17,138 nucleotides of DNA from an uncultured Collinsella sp. (GTDB lineage Bacteria > Actinomycetota > Coriobacteriia > Coriobacteriales > Coriobacteriaceae). The notes under the pieces were generated by a model that did no database searches, was not told the origin of the DNA, and saw only the letters and a program-made list of their open reading frames with translations. Each line of letters starts with the position of its first letter. The stretch's first letter is position 1. The position numbers and the translations under genes were made by a program. The stretch spans positions 1 to 17,138 of the forward strand of contig URTZ01000023.1 of assembly GCA_900550825.1 (NCBI GenBank), written 5' to 3'. Shown here one piece after another: positions 7,178-13,428 of this stretch.

Positions 7178-8049
7178 TACCCCAGGCGCTCCATAATGGT
7201 CGCGGCGATCGCAGGACGGTTCATAGTGTACAGGTGCAGGCCGTCGGCGCCGTGCTCCTTGAGGTCGCAAAGTTGGCGGGCGGCATAATCTACACCGGCT
7301 GCCTGCAGGCTCTCGGGGTCATTTTCGTACTTGGCAAGAATCTTGATGACGGGGGAGGGCAGCGACGCGCCGCACATAAAGACCATGCGGCTGATCTGCG
7401 ACTTGCCCATAAACGGCATGATGCCCGCGGTAATGGGCACGGTGATGCCGGCCTTGTCGGCAAGCTCGCGAAAACGGTAGAAGCACTCGTTATCAAAGAA
7501 GAGCTGTGTCACAAAGAAGCTCGCGCCGGCATCTTGCTTTTGCTTGAGGTGTTCGACCGAGAGGTTGAGATCCTCACAGGCAATGTGGCCCTCGGGGTAG
7601 GCTGCGGCGCCCACGCAAAAGCCGGCGTCGACGAGCTCGGGGATGAGGTCGCGGGCGTAGGCGTAGTCGGAGGCGGGCTTGTCGTCCTCGGTCGCGCCGG
7701 CAGGGAGATCTCCACGCAGGGCCAGGATGTTTTCAACGCCGGCGGTACGATACTCGTCGATCTTGGCGGCGATATCGGCGTGCGACCGGCCCACGCAGGT
7801 AAGGTGTGCCACCGAGGGCGTGTCGAATTCGCTCGAAATCATATGCGCGATGGGGGCGGTGGTGGCACCGTTGCCCGAGCCGCCGGCCGAGCAGGTGACC
7901 GAGACAAAGCTCGGCGAAAGCTTGCACAGATTGCCTGCCACTTCGCGAGCCGTGTCGAGGGTGAGCTCGCCCTTGGGCGGGAACATCTCAAACGAAACGG
8001 GTGCGGTGCCCTGGGATGCTGCCTGCTTAAAAACCTCGTCGACGCGCAT
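7177..8049 (-). CDS. metF: 5,10-methylenetetrahydrofolate reductase
   Basis: MetF reduces 5,10-methylene-tetrahydrofolate to 5-methyl-tetrahydrofolate with bound FAD, supplying the methyl donor for MetH. The 290-residue protein is of normal bacterial length and forms a single barrel. Visible family segments are SFEMFPPKG (19-27, with Glu21 in the place of the catalytic Glu), VTCSAGGS, HLTCVGRS (81-88), LALRGDLP (108-115, flavin contact) and YPEGH, followed by FFVTQLFFD. The ATG at 8049 has AGGAG 6 nt upstream; an in-frame ATG at 8148 has no such site and would add 33 residues unlike the family. It is the first gene of the minus-strand methionine block and is divergent from glnN across a 426-bp gap. 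Its stop overlaps the start of the activation-domain gene by one base. Confidence 0.95.
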   Translation of the reverse strand: MRVDEVFKQAASQGTAPVSFEMFPPKGELTLDTAREVAGNLCKLSPSFVSVTCSAGGSGNGATTAPIAHMISSEFDTPSVAHLTCVGRSHADIAAKIDEYRTAGVENILALRGDLPAGATEDDKPASDYAYARDLIPELVDAGFCVGAAAYPEGHIACEDLNLSVEHLKQKQDAGASFFVTQLFFDNECFYRFRELADKAGITVPITAGIMPFMGKSQISRMVFMCGASLPSPVIKILAKYENDPESLQAAGVDYAARQLCDLKEHGADGLHLYTMNRPAIAATIMERLG

Positions 8050-8213
8050 ATCGTGCTCCTCTAGATACGTAATAGTGTGATGTGTTGTAAGGATTCTACA
8101 GCACCGCTGTGTCACGGTGGAGTTCCACTCGCTATTTGAGGATACCAATCAAAGATGCCTTGCTATCGGCATTTTCTATAACAGAGCGGCTAATCTAGGC
8201 ACGGACTATAAAG

Positions 8214-8239
8214 ACTGGTATCTGATGCAAAATACCAGT
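8214..8239. promoter_or_regulatory. Interrupted palindrome, candidate operator
   Basis: ACTGGTAT (8214-8221) and ATACCAGT (8232-8239) are perfect 8-bp arms 10 bp apart, centre to centre 18 bp, a spacing suited to a dimeric DNA-binding protein. The half-site ATACCA recurs at 8143-8148 (GATACCAATC), closer to metF. The regulator is unknown. Confidence 0.45.
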
Positions 8240-8362
8240 TAATAGAGCTCCATCCCAAATTGACTACCCTTAAACCATGGGGAGAGGTCTGCAATTTATG
8301 CAGTTGATTGGCTGTTGAGGGTGGCAACGCCGCCTCGATAGGGTAACCTCATTGATTGGTTT

Positions 8363-8454
8363 CGCGACAGCAACATAACGGTAATGTCGCGGAAACACGG
8401 CGAGTCTAAGCTATGACTCGTTCGTTAGTAATCAACACCGCTTCTCACGCGGTG
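8363..8454 (+). promoter_or_regulatory. Three consecutive hairpins in the glnN leader
   Basis: Three inverted repeats follow one another just before glnN: CGCGACA 8363-8369 with TGTCGCG 8385-8391, CGAGTC 8401-8406 with GACTCG 8415-8420, and CACCGC 8436-8441 with GCGGTG 8449-8454. The last ends about 13 nt before the Shine-Dalgarno. None has a terminator-like U-tract. They could form a structured 5' leader that controls translation. The stretch GTAAT-n6-GAAAC (8381-8396) also resembles half of an actinobacterial GlnR site, which is only a weak suggestion. Confidence 0.4.
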
Positions 8455-8475
8455 CCGATACGAAGGGAGTTCCGT

Positions 8476-10563
8476 ATGGCCGATCTTACTGACCGCTTCG
8501 GGACCATGGTGTTCTCTGAGGAAGTCATGAAGGACTACCTCCCCAAGGACATTTGGAAGCGCCTTGCTGCAACCCTCGAGGGCGGTGAGCCGCTCGACCT
8601 GGATGTGGCCAACGCCGTTGCCCATGCCATGAAGGTCTGGGCCATCTCCAAGGGTGCGACGCACTATGCGCACTGGTTCCAGCCGCTTTCGGGCATTACT
8701 TCCGAGAAGCACGACAGCTTCCTGGAGCCCAACCACGACGGCACCGCCATTACCAAGTTTACGGGCAAGAACCTCATCCAGGGCGAGCCCGATGCCTCCA
8801 GCTTCCCCAACGGCGGCCTGCGCGCCACCTTCGAGGCCCGTGGCTACACCGCTTGGGATCCCACTAGCCCCGCCTTTATCAAGGACGACGTCCTGTGCAT
8901 CCCCACGGCTTTCTGCTCCTACACGGGCGAGGCCCTGGACAAGAAGACCCCGCTGCTGCGCTCCATGACCGCGCTCTCGCGTGAGTCCAAGCGCGTTTTG
9001 GCGCTGTTCGGTAAAACCCCCAAGAAGGTCGTTCCTTCCGTGGGCGACGAGCAGGAGTACTTCCTGATCAAGAAGGACGCTTACCGCAAGCGCAAGGACC
9101 TGGTCATCACCGGCCGCACCCTCTTTGGCGCTGCTCCATGCAAGGGCCAGGAGCTCGAGGAGCACTACTTTGGCGCTATCCGCCCCACCGTCTCGGCCTA
9201 TATGAAGGATCTGGACGATGAACTGTGGGCGCTCGGCATTCCCGCCAAGACCAAGCACAACGAGGTTGCTCCCTGCCAGCATGAGCTCGCCCCCGTCTAT
9301 GGCGAAGTCAACGAGGCCATCGACCAGAATCTGGTCATGATGGAGAAGATGAAGCTCATCGCCTCCCGCCACGACTTGGTCTGCCTGCTGCACGAGAAGC
9401 CCTTTGAGGGCATCAACGGTTCGGGCAAGCACAACAACTGGTCGCTTGGCACCGAGTCCGAGAATCTGCTCGATCCGGGCGACACCCCGCTCGACAACCT
9501 GCAGTTCATCGTCTTCCTCACCGCGGTGATCGAGGCCGTCGATAACTATCAGGAGCTCCTGCGTGCCTCCGTTGCCTCGGCCGGCAACGACCATCGTCTG
9601 GGCGCCAACGAGGCTCCTCCGGCGATTATGTCCATCTTCCTGGGCGACCAGCTTACCGAGGTCGTCGAGAAGATCATCGATGGCAAGGCTTCCGTCCATG
9701 CCACGCGCGGCGTGCTCGACCTGGGCGCCGATACCCTGCCCAAGCTGATGCAGGACAACACCGACCGCAACCGCACCTCCCCGTTTGCCTTCACCGGCAA
9801 TAAGTTCGAGTTCCGTGCCTGCGGCTCCGAGCAGAACGTCTCCGACTCCAACCTGGTGCTCGATGCCGCCGTGGCCAAGTCGCTCAAGTCCTTCGCCGAC
9901 GCGCTTGAGGGTACGCCCGAGGATGAGTTCCAGGACGCTGCGCTCGAGTACTGCAAGAAGGTCCTGACCGACCACCAGCGCATCCTGTTCTCCGGTGATG
10001 GCTACTCCGACGAGTGGCCCGTTGAGGCCGAGAAGCGCGGCCTTGCCAACAACAAGACCACGGCCGACGCCCTGCCCGCCTTTGTTTCCGATAAGGCTAT
10101 CGCGCTCTTTGAGGAGACGGGTGTCCTGACCAAGGCCGAGGCTCAGTGCCGCTACGACTGCAAGCTCGAGAAGTACAACAAGCTCATGAACATCGAGGCT
10201 ACCACGATGGTTCGCGAGGCGCGTCGTACCTATCGCCCGGTCATTACCGCCTATGCCACCAAGGTCGCTAAGGGCCTTGAGACTATTCGTGCCGCCGGTG
10301 CTGAGGCCGCCATGCAGTGCGAGCAGAACACGCTCAACAAGCTCTGCAACGGTATCACCACCATCAACGACTCCATCAAGGCGCTCGACGCCGTGCATCA
10401 GAAGGCTGAGGCCCTCGATGGCCAGGAGCAGGCCAACGTGTACGCGCACGAGGTCGTTCCCGCTATGGATGCGCTGCGTGCCGCCGTGGACGCCATGGAG
10501 GAGATCGTGGCAGCCGACTACTGGCCGGTCCCGACCTACGACGACATCCTGTTCTACGTGTAG
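8476..10563 (+). CDS. glnN: Type III glutamine synthetase
   Basis: The enzyme makes glutamine from glutamate, ammonia and ATP in the cytosol. The 695-residue length is typical of type III (GlnN) and far above the roughly 450 of type I. Segments specific to this type are FQPLSGITSEKHDSF (68-82), GDEQEYFLI (190-198), KHNEVAPCQHELAPVY (260-275), KPFEGINGSGKHNNWS (308-323), RLGANEAPPAI, and a downstream NRTSPFAFTGNKFEFR segment. The ATG at 8476 has AGGGAG 6 nt upstream. A further in-frame ATG at 8413 lies inside the leader hairpins and would add 21 residues unlike the family. Codon use is strongly biased to C/G-ending codons, as in a highly expressed gene. It is monocistronic, with a strong terminator 32 nt after the stop. 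No adenylylation loop like that of type I-beta enzymes is expected in this family. Confidence 0.96.
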   Translation: MADLTDRFGTMVFSEEVMKDYLPKDIWKRLAATLEGGEPLDLDVANAVAHAMKVWAISKGATHYAHWFQPLSGITSEKHDSFLEPNHDGTAITKFTGKNLIQGEPDASSFPNGGLRATFEARGYTAWDPTSPAFIKDDVLCIPTAFCSYTGEALDKKTPLLRSMTALSRESKRVLALFGKTPKKVVPSVGDEQEYFLIKKDAYRKRKDLVITGRTLFGAAPCKGQELEEHYFGAIRPTVSAYMKDLDDELWALGIPAKTKHNEVAPCQHELAPVYGEVNEAIDQNLVMMEKMKLIASRHDLVCLLHEKPFEGINGSGKHNNWSLGTESENLLDPGDTPLDNLQFIVFLTAVIEAVDNYQELLRASVASAGNDHRLGANEAPPAIMSIFLGDQLTEVVEKIIDGKASVHATRGVLDLGADTLPKLMQDNTDRNRTSPFAFTGNKFEFRACGSEQNVSDSNLVLDAAVAKSLKSFADALEGTPEDEFQDAALEYCKKVLTDHQRILFSGDGYSDEWPVEAEKRGLANNKTTADALPAFVSDKAIALFEETGVLTKAEAQCRYDCKLEKYNKLMNIEATTMVREARRTYRPVITAYATKVAKGLETIRAAGAEAAMQCEQNTLNKLCNGITTINDSIKALDAVHQKAEALDGQEQANVYAHEVVPAMDALRAAVDAMEEIVAADYWPVPTYDDILFYV

Positions 10564-10594
10564 GGCGTAACTGACATATCGTCACGGTATTGAG

Positions 10595-10626
10595 CCGGGG
10601 TCCGCATCATGCGGGCCCCGGTTTTT
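10595..10626 (+). terminator. Rho-independent terminator of glnN
   Basis: A 12-bp stem, CCGGGGTCCGCA (10595-10606) with 10610-10621 (one G-U pair), has a 3-nt loop and is followed directly by TTTTT (10622-10626). It lies 32 nt after the glnN stop codon. Confidence 0.95.
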
Positions 10627-10678
10627 GTTTGCGAAGGACGCTTTGAAGCCCGTTTTGCCGCCGATTTGCCTAGGTATA

Positions 10679-10911
10679 AAGGGCTATGGGCAAAAAACGT
10701 CAAATATGAGTACTGTCACAAGTCCTGTAGCATTATCTTTTTGCAAAATATGCAGTGTTACACAACATATGTCCAAGTACTTAGCTGATAAACGCTTGCA
10801 ATTCTTCCGCCGTAGGACCCCTGGCGTCTAAATCGCCTTCTGATGGCATGAAATCGCTGTTACTAAAATGGTAACAGTACTCATATTTGCCATTTTTTGA
10901 CCACAGGCCTT
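10679..10911. repeat. MITE-like element with 41-nt inverted arms
   Basis: The arm 10679-10719 matches the reverse complement of 10871-10911 at 35 of 41 positions, including a perfect 16-base core CAAATATGAGTACTGT (10701-10716, partner 10874-10889). About 150 bp of AT-rich sequence lies between. The right arm also takes part in a local hairpin (10857-10863 with 10871-10877). No transposase is present and no convincing target duplication is visible. The layout suggests a small non-autonomous element or a dispersed intergenic repeat; a long double-stranded RNA hairpin is another possibility. A 22-codon minus-strand frame (10849 to 10781) inside it has no ribosome-binding site and is not called as a gene. 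Confidence 0.65.
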
Positions 10912-10917
10912 GCGATG

Positions 10918-10957
10918 ATGCCGGGATTCGCACCCTGTCGGGTTCGAATCCCGGCAT
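10918..10957. other. tRNA T-arm-like perfect hairpin
   Basis: ATGCCGGGATTCGCACCC (10918-10935) pairs with 10940-10957 at 17 of 18 positions across a 4-nt loop TGTC. CGAT/ATCG can extend the stem past one bulged base. The right arm reads like the T-arm and 3' acceptor start of a tRNA (GGGTTCGAATCCC). No matching 5' acceptor, D-arm or anticodon arm exists upstream, so it is not an intact tRNA. It may be a tRNA relic duplicated in inverted form, or an integration or terminator structure. It directly follows the inverted-repeat element. Confidence 0.55.
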
Positions 10958-10966
10958 ATCGGTAGC

Positions 10967-10997
10967 AAAAAGCCCGCTACCGCGAGGGTAACGGGCT
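10967..10997 (-). terminator. Terminator of tRNA-Glu
   Basis: Read on the minus strand, AGCCCG/CGGGCT (10992-10997 with 10971-10976) encloses TACC/GGTA and a 5-nt loop, then a run of U encoded by the A-tract 10967-10970. It begins 12 nt after the tRNA 3' end. GCTACC (10976-10981) can instead pair with GGTAGC (10961-10966), a competing fold. Confidence 0.85.
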
Positions 10998-11009
10998 CTT
11001 CAATTCAAA

Positions 11010-11086
11010 TGGTGCCCCCAGCGGGATTCGAACCCGCGATATCCACCTTGAAAGGGTGGCGTCCTTGGCCGCTAGACGATGGGGAC
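11010..11086 (-). tRNA. tRNA-Glu (anticodon UUC)
   Basis: The cloverleaf is complete. The acceptor GTCCCCA pairs with TGGGGGC, the anticodon stem CCACC/GGTGG carries the loop CTTTCAA with anticodon TTC, and the T-arm contains GGGTTCGAATCCC. The discriminator is A, and the 3' CCA is encoded (11010-11012). The body without CCA is 11013-11086. It is transcribed alone, from a promoter just upstream to the terminator at 10967-10997. Confidence 0.97.
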
Positions 11087-11096
11087 AGCGGGAAAG

Positions 11097-11102
11097 AGTA
11101 TA
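11097..11102 (-). promoter_or_regulatory. -10 box of the tRNA-Glu promoter
   Basis: TATACT on the minus strand, 10 nt upstream of the tRNA 5' end, which is right for a start a few bases before the tRNA. The -35 region is weak; GTGAAC about 16 nt upstream is the best candidate. Confidence 0.6.
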
Positions 11103-11141
11103 GCAGACTTTTTTAGCCGTTCACATATCGTTGGCAAACTG

Positions 11142-11180
11142 AAAAACCACCACAAAGGTGCCTGCCCCCTTTGTGGTGGT
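11142..11180 (-). terminator. Terminator of the murT-gatD operon
   Basis: A perfect 12-bp stem, ACCACCACAAAG (11146-11157) with 11169-11180, has an 11-nt loop. On the minus strand it is followed by a U-run (A-tract 11142-11146 on the plus strand). It starts 6 nt after the murT-gatD stop, so it ends the three-gene operon before the tRNA promoter. Confidence 0.93.
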
Positions 11181-11186
11181 GAGGTG

Positions 11187-13364
11187 CTAGGGGAGGAGCT
11201 TCATGGCAGCGTCGTGGGCGGCGTGCTCGTAGATGTCGTCGAGGGGCTTGAGCGGCAGCAGGGCGTTGGCCTGTGCGTCGCCGCGACGCTCGAGTGCGTG
11301 GGCGATAAGCCAGTCGGCGAGCTCGGGATTCTTGGGCAGCGCTGGGCCATGCAGGTACGTGCCGATGACGCCCTTGTAGACGAGGCCTTCAAAGCCATCG
11401 TCGCCGTTGTTGCCGGTGCCCGCGACGACAGACGTTCCGAGCGGCGTGGCATCGGTGTCCAAAAGCGTGCGGCCGCCGTGGTTCTCGAATCCGACAAAGG
11501 GCTCAGGTGCCAGGTCGGTCTTGACGGCGACGTTGCCGATCAGGCGGTCGGAGCCGCGCACGGTCTCGGCGGCAATGATACCCATGCCCTCGATGCGATT
11601 TTCGCCCATATAGTACGAACGACCGAGCAGCTGATAGCTGCCACAGATGGCAAGCAGTGTGCCGCCGTCCTCAACGTAGGCCGCGACCTTGTCTTTTTGA
11701 GCGAGCAGTTCATGTGCAACCGCCAGCTGGTCGCGATCGGAGCCGCCACCCATCATGACGATATCGGCGTCGGTCAGGTCGAGCACCTCGCCCATGTGGA
11801 CCTCGTCCACGCGCACGGGAATGCCGCGCCAGGCGCAGCGGCGCTCGAGCGCGATAACGTTGCCGCCGTCGCCGTAGAGGTTGAGCGCATCGGGATACAG
11901 GTAGACGATGCGCAACGGGCGCGAAAGCTCGACCGGCGCAATATCGGTGGGGACAGCGTTACCATCGGCGGGCGTTACGGCGCAGGAGACAACCGAGCTC
12001 GCATCGGCACCCTTAAGCTCGTCGAGCTCTTTGACCAGCGGCGGGAAGGCCGTGTAGTTAGCGACGGCGTAGAAAGTGTCGCCGGCAGCCTCGTCTGCCA
12101 CGGCGCCAATTGCCTGCGCGACGTCCGAGATAATGGCGGCGTCGATGCCGGCGTACTTGAGGCGCACCTGCATATCGTGTGCACGCGTGCCGCCGGCAAA
12201 GGCGACAAGCCCTGGGGTATCGGCGATGCGCTCGAAGTCGACGTCGTAGATCCAGGAGACATCGTGGCCGTCGGCACTGTTGTCGTTCAGGAAGAAAGCG
12301 CAGAGTCTGCCGCCCGCCGTCTTAATGGACTGGATCTGTCGATCGAAGCCCACGGGATTCTTGGCCAGGTTTGCCTCGACGGTGCGACCGGCAATATCCC
12401 AGCGGCCCATACGTCCGCCGGCGGGGACGTAGGCATCGAGCGTGGGCTGCAAGTGCGCCGTATCCACGCCTAACTCATGTGCGGCAAAGAATGCGGCGGC
12501 AACGTTATAGACCATATATAAGCCGTTGTAGCGCGTGTCGATGTGCGCGGCTGGCGCGCTGGAATCAGATCCAAACACCAGGTCAAAACCATAGCCGTCG
12601 CGACTGAGCTTCACATTCGTCACGCGGCGGACCAGTGCGGGGCGTGCCCAACCGCACGAGGGGCAATGGTAGGCGCCGAGTTGACCATACTGTACGTAGT
12701 CGTACTCCAACGGGGCGTTGCACTGCGAGCAAAAGCGCGAGTCGCTAATGCGGTCAGACTCGGTGTTGGTGGCGCCATCGATGCCAAAGGCAATACTCGC
12801 ATTGGGAACGCGCGCGGCAATCGAGGCGCACAGCGGGTCATCGGCGTTGTAGATGAGCGTCGTTGTCGGCGAAAGCTCCAACGCGTGGGCGATGACCTCC
12901 TGGGTATGATCGATCTCGCCATAGCGATCTAACTGGTCACGGAACAGGTTGAGCAGCACGAAGTACGTCGGCTTGAGCTTGGGCAGGACGCGTACGGTGT
13001 AAAGCTCATCGCACTCAAAAACGCCCACGCGCTTGCCGCCACCGGCTCGCTTGAGGCCGCTGCGCGCTTCGAGCAGTGCGCCCACCACGCCCGGCTCCAT
13101 GTTGTTGCCGGCGCGGTTGCATACCACGGTGGCGCCGCTGGCGGCAACGGCGTCGGCGATGAGGTTGGAGGTGGTGGTCTTGCCATTAGTGCCGGTGATC
13201 ACCACGCTGCGGTCGACAAGGTCCGCGAGGTCGCTTAGCAGCTCGGGGTCGATTTTCATGGCGATGCGGCCGGGGAGTACGCCGCCCTGGCGCTTAAGGA
13301 CGGAGCGCAGCCCCCAGCGGGCGATATCGCTCGAGGTGCAGGCGAGAGATGAGCGGAAGTTCAT
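11187..13364 (-). CDS. murT-gatD: MurT-GatD fusion: lipid II isoglutaminyl synthase
   Basis: MurT and GatD together amidate the D-glutamate of lipid II to D-isoglutamine, using glutamine as nitrogen donor. In Staphylococcus and Streptococcus they are separate proteins of about 440 and 240 residues; here one 725-residue protein holds both. Residues 1-460 are MurT: a Mur-ligase P-loop GTNGKTT (58-64), a Cys4 zinc ribbon (Cys212, Cys215, Cys234, Cys237), AKNPVGFDRQI, and NDNSADGHDVSWIYD (360-374), which probably supplies the catalytic Asp. Residues about 483-725 are GatD, a class I amidotransferase with nucleophile Cys574 (AICGSYQLLG) and His672 (GTYLHGP). The join (about 460-482) has no stop or frameshift. 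ATG 13364 gives an N-terminus like known MurT (RWGLRSVLKRQGGVLPGRIA) and has AGGA 8 nt upstream. It is the last gene of an operon with two helical-repeat proteins. Confidence 0.93.
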   Translation of the reverse strand: MNFRSSLACTSSDIARWGLRSVLKRQGGVLPGRIAMKIDPELLSDLADLVDRSVVITGTNGKTTTSNLIADAVAASGATVVCNRAGNNMEPGVVGALLEARSGLKRAGGGKRVGVFECDELYTVRVLPKLKPTYFVLLNLFRDQLDRYGEIDHTQEVIAHALELSPTTTLIYNADDPLCASIAARVPNASIAFGIDGATNTESDRISDSRFCSQCNAPLEYDYVQYGQLGAYHCPSCGWARPALVRRVTNVKLSRDGYGFDLVFGSDSSAPAAHIDTRYNGLYMVYNVAAAFFAAHELGVDTAHLQPTLDAYVPAGGRMGRWDIAGRTVEANLAKNPVGFDRQIQSIKTAGGRLCAFFLNDNSADGHDVSWIYDVDFERIADTPGLVAFAGGTRAHDMQVRLKYAGIDAAIISDVAQAIGAVADEAAGDTFYAVANYTAFPPLVKELDELKGADASSVVSCAVTPADGNAVPTDIAPVELSRPLRIVYLYPDALNLYGDGGNVIALERRCAWRGIPVRVDEVHMGEVLDLTDADIVMMGGGSDRDQLAVAHELLAQKDKVAAYVEDGGTLLAICGSYQLLGRSYYMGENRIEGMGIIAAETVRGSDRLIGNVAVKTDLAPEPFVGFENHGGRTLLDTDATPLGTSVVAGTGNNGDDGFEGLVYKGVIGTYLHGPALPKNPELADWLIAHALERRGDAQANALLPLKPLDDIYEHAAHDAAMKLLP

Positions 13365-13403
13365 GAAGCCGTTCCTAACGTGAATGACATGGTCGTGGCG
13401 TTT

Positions 13404-13428
13404 GCGCCGTTAAAAGCCGTAACGGCGC
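13404..13428 (-). other. Hairpin over the stop codon of the helical-repeat gene
   Basis: GCGCCGTTA (13404-13412) pairs perfectly with TAACGGCGC (13420-13428) across 7 nt. The stop codon (13410-13412) lies in one arm. No U-tract follows, so it is probably not a full terminator. It may tune the level of murT-gatD, which starts 45 nt downstream. Confidence 0.4.

Larger units (their letters stand above)
8050..8475. promoter_or_regulatory. Divergent metF/glnN intergenic region
   Basis: This 426-bp region has no credible gene. It is AT-richer than its flanks and must hold both promoters. It contains three copies of the octamer TTGATTGG: 8304-8311 and 8352-8359 on the plus strand, and 8145-8152 on the minus strand. 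It also has an interrupted palindrome at 8214-8239, CACCG/CGGTG at 8102-8119, CTGCA/TGCAG at 8289-8303, and a train of hairpins next to glnN. A possible glnN promoter is TTGATT (8352-8357) with CATAAC (8374-8379), 16 nt apart; it is weak. No SAM, cobalamin or THF riboswitch core is recognisable in the metF leader. Confidence 0.45.

Noticed and set aside
8050..8140. SAM or cobalamin riboswitch in the metF leader
   Set aside because: None of the conserved core sequences of these riboswitches could be recognised on the minus strand.
8413..8475. N-terminal extension of glutamine synthetase from ATG 8413
   Set aside because: The extension lies in the hairpin leader, has no Shine-Dalgarno and is unlike the family N-terminus; AGGGAG before ATG 8476 decides the start.
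10781..10849. 22-codon minus-strand frame inside the inverted-repeat element
   Set aside because: It has no ribosome-binding site and no wider coding signal. It may be a relic, but there is not enough to call a gene.
10918..10989. A second tRNA on the plus strand
   Set aside because: Only a T-arm-like segment is present; no matching 5' acceptor, D-arm or anticodon arm was found, and the region is better explained as a hairpin.
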